From JACKJP01 sp050249695 (lineage in GTDB: Bacteria; Pseudomonadota; Alphaproteobacteria; Rhizobiales; Tepidamorphaceae): 64,000 nt of DNA. Of this stretch, positions 43,169 to 52,262 are shown piece after piece (within the stretch, counting starts at the first letter, position 1; each line of letters opens with the position of its first letter). A program made the translations under genes and the position numbers. A model generated the notes under the pieces. That model was given only the letters and a program-made list of their open reading frames with translations. It did no database searches and was not told where the DNA came from. Location: NCBI GenBank assembly GCA_050249695.1, contig JBFWQA010000004.1:1-64000 (forward strand). Direction: 5' to 3'.

Positions 43169-44356
43169 ATGTCCGCCGTTTTGCCGACATATGCGCGCGC
43201 GCCCATCGCCTTTGAGCGGGGAGAAGGCGCGCGTCTGTTCACTGCCGACGGTGAGGCCTATCTCGATTTCGCGGGCGGCATCGCGGTCAGCCTTCTCGGT
43301 CATGCGCATCCCGGCCTGATCAGGGCGCTCACCGATCAGGCCGCGAAGGTCTGGCATGTCTCCAACGTCTTTCAGATTCCCGGGCAGGAAAGGCTGGCGC
43401 AACGACTGTGCGAGGCGACTTTCGCCGACCGCGCTTTCTTCACCAATTCGGGCGCCGAGGCGATGGAATGCGCCATCAAGACCGCGCGCAAGTATCACGC
43501 CGCGACCGGCCATCCGGAGCGCTACCGGCTCATTACCTTCGAAGGCGCCTTCCACGGGCGTACGCTGGCGACGATCGCCGCCGGCGGGCAGGCCAAATAT
43601 CTGGAGGGGTTCGGCCCGAAGGTGGAGGGATTCGATCAGGTATCAGGCTTCGACCTCGACGCGGTGAAGGCCGCGATAGGGCCGGAGACGGCAGGTGTGC
43701 TGATAGAACCGGTGCAGGGCGAGGGCGGCGTGCGCGTCGTCCCCGACGCGTTCCTGCGTCAGTTGCGCGCCCTGTGCGATGAGCAGGGGCTGCTGCTGGT
43801 GTTCGATGAAATCCAGTGCGGCATGGGCAGGACCGGGAGACTGTTCGCCCATGAATGGGCGGGCGTGACGCCTGATATCATGGCGGTCGCCAAGGGGATC
43901 GGCGGCGGCTTTCCGCTCGGCGCGTGCCTTGCGACCGAGGCGGCGGCGCAGGGCATGACGGCCGGCACCCACGGCTCCACCTATGGCGGCAATCCGCTCG
44001 CCATGGCGGTCGGCAATGCCGTTCTCGACCATGTGTTGGAGCCCGGCTTCCTGGAGCATGTTCAGGAGATATCGCTGCGCTTCAAGCAGGGTCTGGCGGC
44101 AATCGTCGACGGCCATCCGGCAATATTCAAGGGACTGCGCGGCCGCGGCCTGCTGCTGGGGGTGGAATGCGTCGTCCCCAATACCGAAGTCGTCGCCGCG
44201 TCGCGCGATGCCCATCTTCTGCTCGTCGGAGCCGGCGACAACGTCGTGCGTCTGCTGCCGCCGCTCAACATCACCGAGGGCGATGTCGCCGCCGCGCTCG
44301 AAGCGCTCGAGCAGGCCGCCATTGCTCTCGAGGCGAAAGCCGCGCGTGGCGCTTAA
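43169..44356 (+). CDS. argD: Acetylornithine aminotransferase
   Basis: A 395-residue class III PLP aminotransferase. YLDFAGGIAVSLLGHAHPG, FTNSGAEAMECAIK and the cofactor Lys in MAVAKGIGGGFPLGA are typical of ArgD, which converts N-acetylglutamate semialdehyde to N-acetylornithine (and may serve as succinyl-diaminopimelate aminotransferase). The ATG at 43169 is chosen; a GTG two codons upstream is in frame. It is followed by argF after nine bases. Confidence 0.95.
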   Translation: MSAVLPTYARAPIAFERGEGARLFTADGEAYLDFAGGIAVSLLGHAHPGLIRALTDQAAKVWHVSNVFQIPGQERLAQRLCEATFADRAFFTNSGAEAMECAIKTARKYHAATGHPERYRLITFEGAFHGRTLATIAAGGQAKYLEGFGPKVEGFDQVSGFDLDAVKAAIGPETAGVLIEPVQGEGGVRVVPDAFLRQLRALCDEQGLLLVFDEIQCGMGRTGRLFAHEWAGVTPDIMAVAKGIGGGFPLGACLATEAAAQGMTAGTHGSTYGGNPLAMAVGNAVLDHVLEPGFLEHVQEISLRFKQGLAAIVDGHPAIFKGLRGRGLLLGVECVVPNTEVVAASRDAHLLLVGAGDNVVRLLPPLNITEGDVAAALEALEQAAIALEAKAARGA

Positions 44357-44365
44357 GGTTTTGCC

Positions 44366-45280
44366 ATGATCAAGACACCGCGCCATTTCCTCGATCTTGA
44401 ATCTTTCGATGGGGCGACCCTTGCGGGAATCCTCGCCAACGCCCGCGCCATGAAGACCAACCGCCGCGGCCACCAGCCGCTCAAGGGCAAGGTCCTGGCG
44501 ATGATCTTCGAACGTCCCTCGACACGTACACGCGTCTCCTTCGATATCGCGATGCGCGAGCTTGGCGGCGAGACGATCAATCTGACCGGCAGCGAGATGC
44601 AGCTGGGGCGCGGCGAGTCCATCGCCGATACCGCACGCGTGCTCTCTCGCTATGTCGATGCCATCATGATCCGCATCCTCGATCACGCCGCGCTTGCCGA
44701 ACTGGCCGCCCATGCGACCGTGCCGGTGATCAACGGACTGACTCGCGTCTCCCATCCCTGCCAGGTGATGGCCGACGTTCTCACCTTCGAGGAACACCGC
44801 GGCGACATTTCGGGCCGGACGATCGCCTATTGCGGCGACAGCAACAATGTCACGACATCGTGGATTCATGCCGCGGCCCGGTTCGGGTTCCGCATGAACA
44901 TCGCTTCTCCCCCGCCGCTCGCGCCCGAACCCGAAATCCTCGCCTGGGCCGCCCACGAAGGCGCCGACATGCATGTGACGACCGATCCTTTCGAGGCGGT
45001 CGATGGCGCCGATTGCGTCGTGACAGACACGTGGGTCTCGATGGGCGACAGCGAACGCGAACGCCGCCACAACCTGCTCAAGCCCTATCAGGTCAATGCG
45101 CGCCTGATGAGCGCGGCCAAGCCGGAAGCGATCTTCATGCATTGCCTGCCCGCCCATCGCGGCGAGGAGGTGACCGACGAAGTGATGGACGGCCCGCAAT
45201 CGGTCGTCTTCGACGAGGCGGAAAACAGGCTGCACGCCCAGAAGGGCATTCTGGCGTGGTGCTTCGACGGCGCAAGCTGA
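44366..45280 (+). CDS. argF: Ornithine carbamoyltransferase
   Basis: A 304-residue carbamoyltransferase. The carbamoyl phosphate motif STRTRVSF, the HPCQVMAD segment and the ornithine-binding FMHCLPAHRG are complete. It makes citrulline from ornithine and carbamoyl phosphate. The stop overlaps hslO by one base (TGATG). Confidence 0.96.
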   Translation: MIKTPRHFLDLESFDGATLAGILANARAMKTNRRGHQPLKGKVLAMIFERPSTRTRVSFDIAMRELGGETINLTGSEMQLGRGESIADTARVLSRYVDAIMIRILDHAALAELAAHATVPVINGLTRVSHPCQVMADVLTFEEHRGDISGRTIAYCGDSNNVTTSWIHAAARFGFRMNIASPPPLAPEPEILAWAAHEGADMHVTTDPFEAVDGADCVVTDTWVSMGDSERERRHNLLKPYQVNARLMSAAKPEAIFMHCLPAHRGEEVTDEVMDGPQSVVFDEAENRLHAQKGILAWCFDGAS

Positions 45281-46284
45281 TGAGCGAAGCCAATCTCGCC
45301 GACCTGATCTTCGATCCCGCGCTCGATGACTGTGTCCTGCCCTTCGCGATCGAGGCCCTGGACGTGCGCGGCCGCCTTGTCCGGCTCGGGCCGGCGATCG
45401 ACACCATAGTCGCCCGCCATGGCTTCCCGGCCCAGATCGCCCGCCTCGCGGGGGAGGCGGCGACCCTGGCATTGCTGCTCGGCTCCTCGCTGAAGGCGGA
45501 GGGGCGCTTCATCCTCCAGACCCAGTCCGACGGTCCGGTCAGCCTGATGGTGGTCGACTATCGGCTGCCCGACAGGCTGCGGGCGACGGTCCGGTACGAT
45601 CATGCCGCCGTCGGCGCCCTCGGGCCCGGCGCCACCGGTGCCGCCTTGCTCGGTACAGGTCATCTCGCGATGACCATCGACCAGGGCGGCGGCGGGAACC
45701 GTTACCAGGGCGTCGTCACCCTCGAAGGCGACGGTCTCGAAGCGGCGGCGCATACCTATTTCCGCCAGTCAGAGCAGATACCGACGCGCCTCAGGCTTGC
45801 CGGCGGCGAGCTGATGGGCAAGGGGACCGGCCGCTCGCACTGGCGCGCGGGCGGCTTGATGGTCCAGCACTTCCCCGAAAGCGGTGGCGCGCCGCGCGAT
45901 CTGCCGCCGGGAGACGCGCCGCAAGGCTTTGAAGAGATCGAGCGCGACGACGACGACCGCTGGGTCGAAGCGGTAAGCCTCGTCGACACGCTGGAGGATC
46001 ATGAACTGACCGATCCCGGCATCGCCGCGGGCACGGTGCTGCGGCGCCTCTTCAACGAGCACGACACGGCGGTGTTCGACCCTGTGAAGGTGCGCGAGGA
46101 ATGCCGCTGCTCGCAGCAGCAGGTCAAGGCGATGCTGGCGAGCTTTCCGCCCGATGAGCGCGGCGATGTCAATGCCGACGGGCTGATCGAGGTGACGTGC
46201 GAATTCTGCTCGACCACCTACCGGCTCGATCCCGGCGAGGTGGAGGCTTACGCCCAGGCCGCCGCTGCGGAGGACAGAGAGTAG
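45280..46284 (+). CDS. hslO: Redox-regulated chaperone Hsp33
   Basis: A 334-residue Hsp33. The C-terminal zinc switch is intact: CRC near residue 270 and CEFC near 305, four cysteines that form disulfides on oxidative stress and activate holdase activity. The N-terminal domain has LAGEAATLALLLGSSLKAEG. The ATG at 45280 is shared with the argF stop; the much longer frame from 44830 lies inside argF. The argF-hslO linkage recurs in alphaproteobacteria as far as I recall. Confidence 0.95.
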   Translation: MSEANLADLIFDPALDDCVLPFAIEALDVRGRLVRLGPAIDTIVARHGFPAQIARLAGEAATLALLLGSSLKAEGRFILQTQSDGPVSLMVVDYRLPDRLRATVRYDHAAVGALGPGATGAALLGTGHLAMTIDQGGGGNRYQGVVTLEGDGLEAAAHTYFRQSEQIPTRLRLAGGELMGKGTGRSHWRAGGLMVQHFPESGGAPRDLPPGDAPQGFEEIERDDDDRWVEAVSLVDTLEDHELTDPGIAAGTVLRRLFNEHDTAVFDPVKVREECRCSQQQVKAMLASFPPDERGDVNADGLIEVTCEFCSTTYRLDPGEVEAYAQAAAAEDRE

Positions 46285-46290
46285 CCGTCC

Positions 46291-47451
46291 TCAGACGCCT
46301 TCTCGGGCGATATCGATGATCCTGCCGAGGAATGTCCCGCACGCTTCCAGCTGCGCGATTTCGACGAATTCGTTGGGTTTGTGCGCCTGGGCGATGCTGC
46401 CGGGCCCGCACACGATCGCCGGTGCGCCGGCGCGCTGGAACAGTCCGGCCTCCGTCATGTAGGAAACGGTCTGCGTTTCGTTGAGCCCGGCGGCGCGCAG
46501 CGCGATCCGTTCGGCGAGCGAGCCTGGATCGGGCGCGAGCGCGGGCGCGGACACAAGCTGCACCGTGGAGATGTCCGTCTCTTCGGAAATCGCGTGCAGC
46601 CCGGGCAGGATCTCCCTTACGGCAAAGCCCATCAGCCGGTCGCAGACATCGCGCGCGTGAAAGCCGGGAATGGCCCTGACTTCCCACACGAACCGGCATT
46701 CGCGCGGCACTATGTTGCTCGCCGTGCCGCCCTGGATCTTGCCGATATGGATCGACGAATAGGGGGGATCGAACCGGCCCGTATAGTCGCCGATCGCCTT
46801 GGCCTCCTCGCGGATGTCGAGCAGTTCGTGGATCAGCGGGATGGCGGCGAGGATGGCGTTGGCTCCGGTGTCGAGGACGGAAGAATGCGCTTCCAGGCCG
46901 ATCACCGTTGTCTCGAAATCGGCGATGCCCTTGTGGGCGTCCACGACCCTCATATTCGTGGGCTCGCCGACGATCACCGCGAGCGGCATCGGCAGGTCCA
47001 CGCCGAGCCTTGCGATGGCGCTGCGCACGCCCACGCAGCCGATCTCCTCGTCATGCGACAGGATGATATGGATCGGCGTCCTGAGTTCGGCCTCGACCAT
47101 CGCCGGCACCGCCGCGAGCACGGCGGCGTCGAACCCCTTCATGTCGCAGGTGCCGCGCCCGTAGAGCCGGTCGCCCCTGCGCGTCAATGTGAAGGGATCG
47201 CTCTCCCAGGGCTGCCCCGTCACGGGCACGCAATCGGTGTGACCTGAGAGGGCGATCCCGCCCCTGCCCGCCGGACCTATCGTCGCGACGAGATTGGCCT
47301 TCTCGCCGGTCTCGTCGTGGATCAGCGTCGACGAGACGCCGTATTCGGCCAGATAGCCGCGGACATAGTCGAGGAGGGGCAGATTGGAGCGCTCGCTCGT
47401 CGTGTCGAAGGAGACGAGCCTTTCCAGAATGGCGATCGTATTGCCGTTCAA
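46291..47451 (-). CDS. argE: Acetylornithine deacetylase
   Basis: A 386-residue M20-family metallo-hydrolase of the ArgE group. Metal ligands are in ALSGHTDCVPV, RGTCDMKGFDA and LSHDEEIGCVG. It would release ornithine from N-acetylornithine, completing the step between argD and argF. The start is TTG at 47451 with AAGGA seven bases upstream; the longer frame runs into the trkH gene. It is convergent with hslO, six bases apart. Confidence 0.92.
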   Translation of the reverse strand: MNGNTIAILERLVSFDTTSERSNLPLLDYVRGYLAEYGVSSTLIHDETGEKANLVATIGPAGRGGIALSGHTDCVPVTGQPWESDPFTLTRRGDRLYGRGTCDMKGFDAAVLAAVPAMVEAELRTPIHIILSHDEEIGCVGVRSAIARLGVDLPMPLAVIVGEPTNMRVVDAHKGIADFETTVIGLEAHSSVLDTGANAILAAIPLIHELLDIREEAKAIGDYTGRFDPPYSSIHIGKIQGGTASNIVPRECRFVWEVRAIPGFHARDVCDRLMGFAVREILPGLHAISEETDISTVQLVSAPALAPDPGSLAERIALRAAGLNETQTVSYMTEAGLFQRAGAPAIVCGPGSIAQAHKPNEFVEIAQLEACGTFLGRIIDIAREGV

Positions 47452-47465
47452 AACGTCGGTCCTTG

Positions 47466-48962
47466 TCAGCGCCAGAAGCGGGGAATGAAGAGCACGAGCA
47501 CGGTCAGCAATTCGAGTCGGCCGAGCAGCATCGCTCCCGAGCATATCCATTTCTGCAGGTCCGTGAAGCTCTGGAACGTGCCCGCCGGACCGATCGTGGG
47601 ACCCAGGCCCGGCCCGACATTCGCGAGCGTGGTGATCGCGGCGGAAAGCGATGTGATGCCGTCCAGTCCGGTCATGTCGAGAGCAAGCGCCACGACGGCG
47701 AAGGCGGCAAGATACAGAAAGAGAAAGCCGCTGACCGCGACCGCCACGTCATCATGAACGCGCCGCGAGCCGAAGCGCACAGGAAAGATGCCGTGCGGCC
47801 TGATGATGCGTGAAAGATGCTGCCTGAGGACGGCGATGATGATGCCGAGGCGCAGGATCTTGAGGCCGCCCGCGCTGGAACCTGCGCAGCCGCCGATGAA
47901 CATCAGCAGGAATATGACGGCGTTGTAGAAGGGGCCCCAGACCGAATAGTCCGCAGCCGCGTAGCCGGTTGTCGAGAGGATCGTCGCGGTGTTGAAGAGC
48001 GACAGCCTGACGGCATCGGCCTCTCCCATCGTGCCGCTGACGATGAGATAGATCGCCTGGACTGCCGCCGCCGCGCCCGCGAGTATGGCGAAAAGTCTGA
48101 TCTGCGGATCCTCGCCGAGGGCTCTCAGGCCGCCGCGCAGATAGCGCATATAGGCCAGGAAAGGCAGGCTTGCGGCGAACATGAAGGCCGTGGATATCCA
48201 CTCGATCGCATGGCTCTGGAAATGGCCGATCGAGGAATCGCTGGTTGAAAAGCCACCGGTCGCGAGTGTCGTGAGTGCGTGCGCCAGGGCCTCGAATGGG
48301 GTCATGCCGGCCAGCCAATAGGCGACGAGACAGGCGAAGGTCAGCGTGCAGTAGATGGCGACAATCGAGCCCGCCATCGCGCTCACGCGAGGAAGGATCT
48401 TCTCCGACCGGTCGGAGGATTCCGTCTGCAGCAGCTGCATCCCGCCGACCCTCAGGCCCGGCATGACGGCGAGCGCGATGACGATAATGCCGACGCCGCC
48501 GATCCATTGCAGAATGGCCCGCCAGAGAAGAATGCCGGGCGGCGCGCCGTCGAGACCGACGATGGTCGTCGAGCCCGTCGTCGTCATCCCGCTCATCGCC
48601 TCGAAATAGGCGTCGGCGAAACTGAGCTTCAGCGAGGAGAAGTAGAAGGGCAGGCAGCCGAAGGCGGCAAGAATGATCCAGGTCAGCGTGGTCAGCAGAA
48701 AGGCTTCGCGCACCTCCAGGCGCGCCGCGGCCTTGCGTGTCGCGAGCCAGCTGAGACCTCCCATCAGGATCGTGACGAAGCCGGCGACGACGAAGACCTG
48801 CCAGTCGGGATTGCCCGCCCGCATGTCGACGGCGGCGGGCACGAGCATCGCGATGCCAACCGTCATCACGACGAGACCGATGATCGAGCCGACCGACGAA
48901 TAGTCGACGCGACCGGGGCGCGCTTCCTGCGGCAGGGCCGCTATGGGTCTGAGGCCGTTCAT
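47466..48962 (-). CDS. trkH: TrkH-family potassium uptake channel subunit (copy 1)
   Basis: A 498-residue membrane channel with four repeated membrane-pore-membrane units. Pore-type filters are seen as MSGMTTTGSTTIVG, LTTLATGGFST, TILSTTGYAA and TTLANVGPGLG. The ATG at 48962 overlaps the stop of the second copy. No trkA gene (the cytoplasmic NAD-binding partner) is in the window, so TrkA must be elsewhere. It lies 15 bases before argE. Confidence 0.92.
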   Translation of the reverse strand: MNGLRPIAALPQEARPGRVDYSSVGSIIGLVVMTVGIAMLVPAAVDMRAGNPDWQVFVVAGFVTILMGGLSWLATRKAAARLEVREAFLLTTLTWIILAAFGCLPFYFSSLKLSFADAYFEAMSGMTTTGSTTIVGLDGAPPGILLWRAILQWIGGVGIIVIALAVMPGLRVGGMQLLQTESSDRSEKILPRVSAMAGSIVAIYCTLTFACLVAYWLAGMTPFEALAHALTTLATGGFSTSDSSIGHFQSHAIEWISTAFMFAASLPFLAYMRYLRGGLRALGEDPQIRLFAILAGAAAAVQAIYLIVSGTMGEADAVRLSLFNTATILSTTGYAAADYSVWGPFYNAVIFLLMFIGGCAGSSAGGLKILRLGIIIAVLRQHLSRIIRPHGIFPVRFGSRRVHDDVAVAVSGFLFLYLAAFAVVALALDMTGLDGITSLSAAITTLANVGPGLGPTIGPAGTFQSFTDLQKWICSGAMLLGRLELLTVLVLFIPRFWR

Positions 48963-50440
48963 CGCCAGAATGCCGGAATGAAGAGGACGAGGATCGTGAA
49001 TATCTCCAGCCGGCCGATGAGCATACCTGCCGAGAGAAGCCATTTTGCCGAATCCGGAACCGCCGCGAAAGTGGTGGAGGGTCCGATCGTGTCGCCGAGG
49101 CCGGGTCCGACATTGGAGATGGCCGTCGCGGCCCCCGAAAGGGCGGTCAGCGTATCGAGCCCGGTCAGGCTGAGGCCGACGGCGAGCGCGGCGAAGAGCA
49201 CCATGTAGAGAAAGATGAAGCTCTGGACGGCGGCCGAAACCTCGTCCGACAGCGGCCTGCCGTTGTAGCGCTTGATGGCGATGGCGGAGGGATAGACGAT
49301 CCGCCGCAGATGCTGCTTGAGGTCTTCCCAGATGATGATGATACGGAAGGTCTTGATGCCGCAGCTGGTGGAGCCCGCGCACCCGCCCAGAAAAGTCGCG
49401 ACGAAAAAGATCGTGACGGCGAAGGGCCCCCAGAGGTGGTAGCCGTCGGTGGCGTAACCCGTGCCGGTCATGATCGAGGTCAGGTTGAAGGCAGAATCGC
49501 GCAGCGCCTCGCCAAGCGGCACGCCGTTGAACAGGAGGCGCAAGGTGATGAGGCCCGTGAAGACGGCGAGGATGGCGACAAAGACCTGCACCTGCGCGTC
49601 GCGCACAAGATCGATCGGCTTGCCCTGGATGATCCGCACATAGAGCAGGAAGGGCAGGCTTCCGAGAATCATGAAGGCGACGGCGATCATCTCGATGGCC
49701 GCCGAATCGAAAAAGCCGAAAGAGGCGTCATGGGTCGAAAAGCCGCCCGTCGCGACGGTCGTCATGGCGTGTGTCGTCGCATCGAACAGGCGCATGCCGG
49801 CCACGAAATACGCCAGCGCGCAAGCAATCGTCAGCCCGACATAGACCAGCGTCAGCATGCCCGATATCTGGGTCGCCCGAGGCAGTATCTTGTCAGCGGT
49901 CTCGAAGGCTTCGGTTTTGAACATCTGCATGCCGCCGATCTGCAGCAGCGGCAGGACCGCGACAGCCATCACGATGATGCCGAGGCCGCCCAGCCACTGC
50001 AGCTGGGCGCGCCAGAAAAGGATGCCGGGCGGCGCCGAGTCGAGGCCGTTGATGACGGTTGCGCCGGTTGTCGTCAGGCCGGACATCGACTCGAAGATCG
50101 CGTCCGCCAGGCTGAGGTCGAGATTGCACCAATAGAGCGGAAGGGCGCCGAAGGCGACCAGGGCCAGCCAGGAGAGCGTCGTCATGACGAACGCCTGGCG
50201 CAATGTGATGGAACGGGCGCTGCCGCGGCACGTGATCCACAGCATGCCGCCGACGAACCCGGTGATGAGGCCGGCGCCGGCGAAGACGACCCAGTCGTCA
50301 CTTTCGAAATAGAGATCGATCATGGCCGGCGCCAGCATCGCCGTTCCCATCAGCGACAGCAGCACGCCAGCGACCGAGAGCGCGGGCCGGACGTCGATCA
50401 GGCCGCGCGGCGCCGGCTCAATTGAAGACAGGCTGGTCAT
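48959..50440 (-). CDS. trkH: TrkH-family potassium uptake channel subunit (copy 2)
   Basis: A 493-residue paralogue of the next TrkH with the same four filter segments (MSGLTTTGATVING, MTTVATGGFST, SIMTGTGYATDG, TAISNVGPGLG). The ATG at 50440 lies 23 bases inside the end of apaG. The two copies are clearly diverged from one another, so the duplication is old or the copies have specialised roles, for example as a heterodimer. Confidence 0.92.
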   Translation of the reverse strand: MTSLSSIEPAPRGLIDVRPALSVAGVLLSLMGTAMLAPAMIDLYFESDDWVVFAGAGLITGFVGGMLWITCRGSARSITLRQAFVMTTLSWLALVAFGALPLYWCNLDLSLADAIFESMSGLTTTGATVINGLDSAPPGILFWRAQLQWLGGLGIIVMAVAVLPLLQIGGMQMFKTEAFETADKILPRATQISGMLTLVYVGLTIACALAYFVAGMRLFDATTHAMTTVATGGFSTHDASFGFFDSAAIEMIAVAFMILGSLPFLLYVRIIQGKPIDLVRDAQVQVFVAILAVFTGLITLRLLFNGVPLGEALRDSAFNLTSIMTGTGYATDGYHLWGPFAVTIFFVATFLGGCAGSTSCGIKTFRIIIIWEDLKQHLRRIVYPSAIAIKRYNGRPLSDEVSAAVQSFIFLYMVLFAALAVGLSLTGLDTLTALSGAATAISNVGPGLGDTIGPSTTFAAVPDSAKWLLSAGMLIGRLEIFTILVLFIPAFWR

Positions 50441-50813
50441 CGGGCGTATCCAGCGAGAAGGCGGGGATCTCGACGAGAAATCGCCGGTCCCCGTCGACGT
50501 CACACATGCCGTAGTGGCCGCGCATGAAGCCGGAACGCGTCGCCAGCGGGACGCCGCTCGTATAGGTGAAGCTTTCGCCCGCCTTGAGGATAGGCTTCTC
50601 GCCAACGACACCCTCGCCATCGACGGCAGAATTGCGGCCGAGGGCATCGGTAATGCGCCAGTGCCGGGTCAGGAGTTGGACCGCGGGCATGCCAAGATTG
50701 GCGATCTCGATCGTGTAGTGCCAGAAGTAATGCTGCTGGGCCGGCGTGGATTTTTCCGCGCTGTATTCCGGCGTCACCGTGACCCTTATTCCATGTGTCG
50801 TGGCGCTGTACAT
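50418..50813 (-). CDS. apaG: ApaG protein
   Basis: A 131-residue ApaG with the fibronectin III-like fold. Diagnostic parts are IRVTVTPEYSAEKS, FWHYTIEIANLG, LLTRHWRITD and MRGHYGMCDVDG. Its biochemical role is uncertain; ApaG-type domains occur in magnesium/cobalt efflux and F-box contexts. It lies nine bases after metZ. Confidence 0.95.
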   Translation of the reverse strand: MYSATTHGIRVTVTPEYSAEKSTPAQQHYFWHYTIEIANLGMPAVQLLTRHWRITDALGRNSAVDGEGVVGEKPILKAGESFTYTSGVPLATRSGFMRGHYGMCDVDGDRRFLVEIPAFSLDTPDDQPVFN

Positions 50814-50822
50814 GCTCTCCTT

Positions 50823-52010
50823 TTAGACCCGGGTGAGCGCCTGGTCGATATCCGCCACCAGATCATTCACCGATTCCAGCCCGCATGAAATGCGCACCGT
50901 CGATCCGGTGATTCCGAGCCGCTCGCGCTCGCGCTCTTCCATCCGCTGATGCGTCGTCGTCGCCGGGTGTGTGATCAGGCTCTTGGCGTCGCCCAGATTG
51001 TTGGAGATACGGATCGTCTGCAGCGCGTTCAGGAAAGCGAAGGCTGCCGACTTGCCGCCATTGACGTCGAAGGCCACCATCGGTCCGCCATTGGTCATCT
51101 GCTTCATGGCCAGCGCGTGATGCGGATGGTCGCTGCGCCCCGGATAGCGGACATTCGAAACCTTGTCGTGCCCTGCCAGATGATCGGCGAGCGCCGCGGC
51201 GGTCGCGGCATGTCGTTCGGTGCGCAGGGGCAGCGTTTCCAGACCCTTGAGCAGGAGCCACGCATTGAAGGGGCTGATCGCGGGCCCGGTATGGCGCAGA
51301 TAGTCCTTCAGCGCGCCGTCCAGCGTCTCCTGATCGGAAAGGATCACGCCGCCGAGGCAGCGGCCCTGGCCGTCGATATGCTTGGTCGCCGAATAGACGA
51401 CGATCGAGGCGCCGAGCTTCAGCGGGCGTTGCACCAGCGGCGTTGCGAAGACGTTGTCGACGACCAGCCGGGCGCCGCCCTTTCGCGAGATATCCGCGAC
51501 CGCCTCGATGTCGATGACATCGAGCATCGGGTTGGTCGGGGATTCCAGGAAGGTGAGAACGGTATTGGGGCGCATCGCGGAGGACCATTCGCGCAGATCG
51601 CAGCCGTCGACGAGCGTGGACTGAACGCCGAAGCGCGGCAGCAGATCCTCGATGATATAGCGGCAGGAGGAAAACAGCGCCCTGGCGGCGACGATGTGAT
51701 CGCCGGCCTTGACCTGGCTGATCAGCGCCGCGGCGACGGCGGCCATGCCGCTGCCGGTCGCCCGCGCGCCTTCAGCCCCTTCCATCAGCGCCATGCGCTT
51801 TTCGAACATGGCGACCGTGGGGTTGGCGTAGCGGCTGTAGACGAAGCCTTCTTCCTCGCCCTTGAAGCGCGCTTCCGCCGATTCGGCGCTCTTATAGGTG
51901 AAGCCGGAGGTCATGTAGATCGCTTCGGAGGTTTCGCCGTGCTGGCTGCGCACGGTGCCGCCATGGACCAGCAGCGTGTCCTGCGAGAGGGGGGGCGTGT
52001 CGTCGGTCAT
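50823..52010 (-). CDS. metZ: O-succinylhomoserine sulfhydrylase
   Basis: A 395-residue Cys/Met-metabolism PLP enzyme. The cofactor Lys is in VYSATKHIDGQGR; EAIYMTSGFTYKSAESAEARF and YSRYANPTVAMFEKRMA are typical. It makes homocysteine directly from O-succinylhomoserine (or O-acetylhomoserine) and sulfide. The ATG at 52010 fits the family start. The leader carries a SAM-II type aptamer and a terminator, so expression should fall when S-adenosylmethionine is high. Confidence 0.94.
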   Translation of the reverse strand: MTDDTPPLSQDTLLVHGGTVRSQHGETSEAIYMTSGFTYKSAESAEARFKGEEEGFVYSRYANPTVAMFEKRMALMEGAEGARATGSGMAAVAAALISQVKAGDHIVAARALFSSCRYIIEDLLPRFGVQSTLVDGCDLREWSSAMRPNTVLTFLESPTNPMLDVIDIEAVADISRKGGARLVVDNVFATPLVQRPLKLGASIVVYSATKHIDGQGRCLGGVILSDQETLDGALKDYLRHTGPAISPFNAWLLLKGLETLPLRTERHAATAAALADHLAGHDKVSNVRYPGRSDHPHHALAMKQMTNGGPMVAFDVNGGKSAAFAFLNALQTIRISNNLGDAKSLITHPATTTHQRMEERERERLGITGSTVRISCGLESVNDLVADIDQALTRV

Positions 52011-52031
52011 CTCGTGTCTTCCACTTCCAAC

Positions 52032-52059
52032 AAAAATCCCGGCTTCTGGGGAAGCCGGG
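52032..52059 (-). terminator. Intrinsic terminator in the metZ leader
   Basis: On the minus strand a nine-base-pair perfect stem CCCGGCTTC / GAAGCCGGG with loop CCCA is followed by ATTTTTG. It lies between the riboswitch aptamer and the metZ start, about 22 bases before the ATG. This is the expected position of a regulated terminator. Confidence 0.75.
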
Positions 52060-52079
52060 TCGCCATGCATGCCGGAATG

Positions 52080-52102
52080 CCGGGATGACCAACGCATCCC
52101 GG
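52080..52102 (-). other. Second hairpin in the metZ leader
   Basis: CCGGGAT and ATCCCGG pair around a nine-base loop, between the aptamer and the terminator. Its CCGGG arms are complementary in part to the terminator stem, so it could act as an anti-terminator partner. It could also be a remnant of a GC-rich palindromic repeat. Confidence 0.5.
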
Positions 52103-52110
52103 TCTCCCGG

Positions 52111-52168
52111 CCTTTTAGCGACTTCCCTTTAGTGTGGCTGCAAGCCGGCCGGCTCAAATGACCACAGT
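52111..52168 (-). ncRNA. SAM-II riboswitch aptamer (metA/metZ type)
   Basis: On the minus strand the leader reads GTGGTCATTTGAGCCGGC, continues CGGCTTGCAGCCAC and ends AAGTCGCTAAAAGG. The stem GTGGT/GCCAC, the CATTTGAGCCGG-TTGCAGCCAC core and the terminal GCTAAAAGG match my recollection of the SAM-II (metA motif) consensus. GGCTT in the loop can pair with AAGTC downstream, forming the H-type pseudoknot. It is placed before metZ, a known SAM-II target. Confidence 0.78.
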
Positions 52169-52262
52169 GATTATCGCCTATACTTTCCCCAAGCCGCTCT
52201 TGGCGTCAAGCGCCGGCTCGGCTAGAGCTTTTGGCGCACTCTGTCTGGCCGGAGGTTTGAGC

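Noticed and set aside
43643..45472. 609-residue minus-strand open frame opposite argD and argF
   Set aside because: It crosses two well-identified genes and shows no conserved features.
52134..52262. N-terminal extension of the dCTP deaminase
   Set aside because: It would overlap the metZ riboswitch on the other strand and has no ribosome site, whereas TTG at 52263 has GGAGG.
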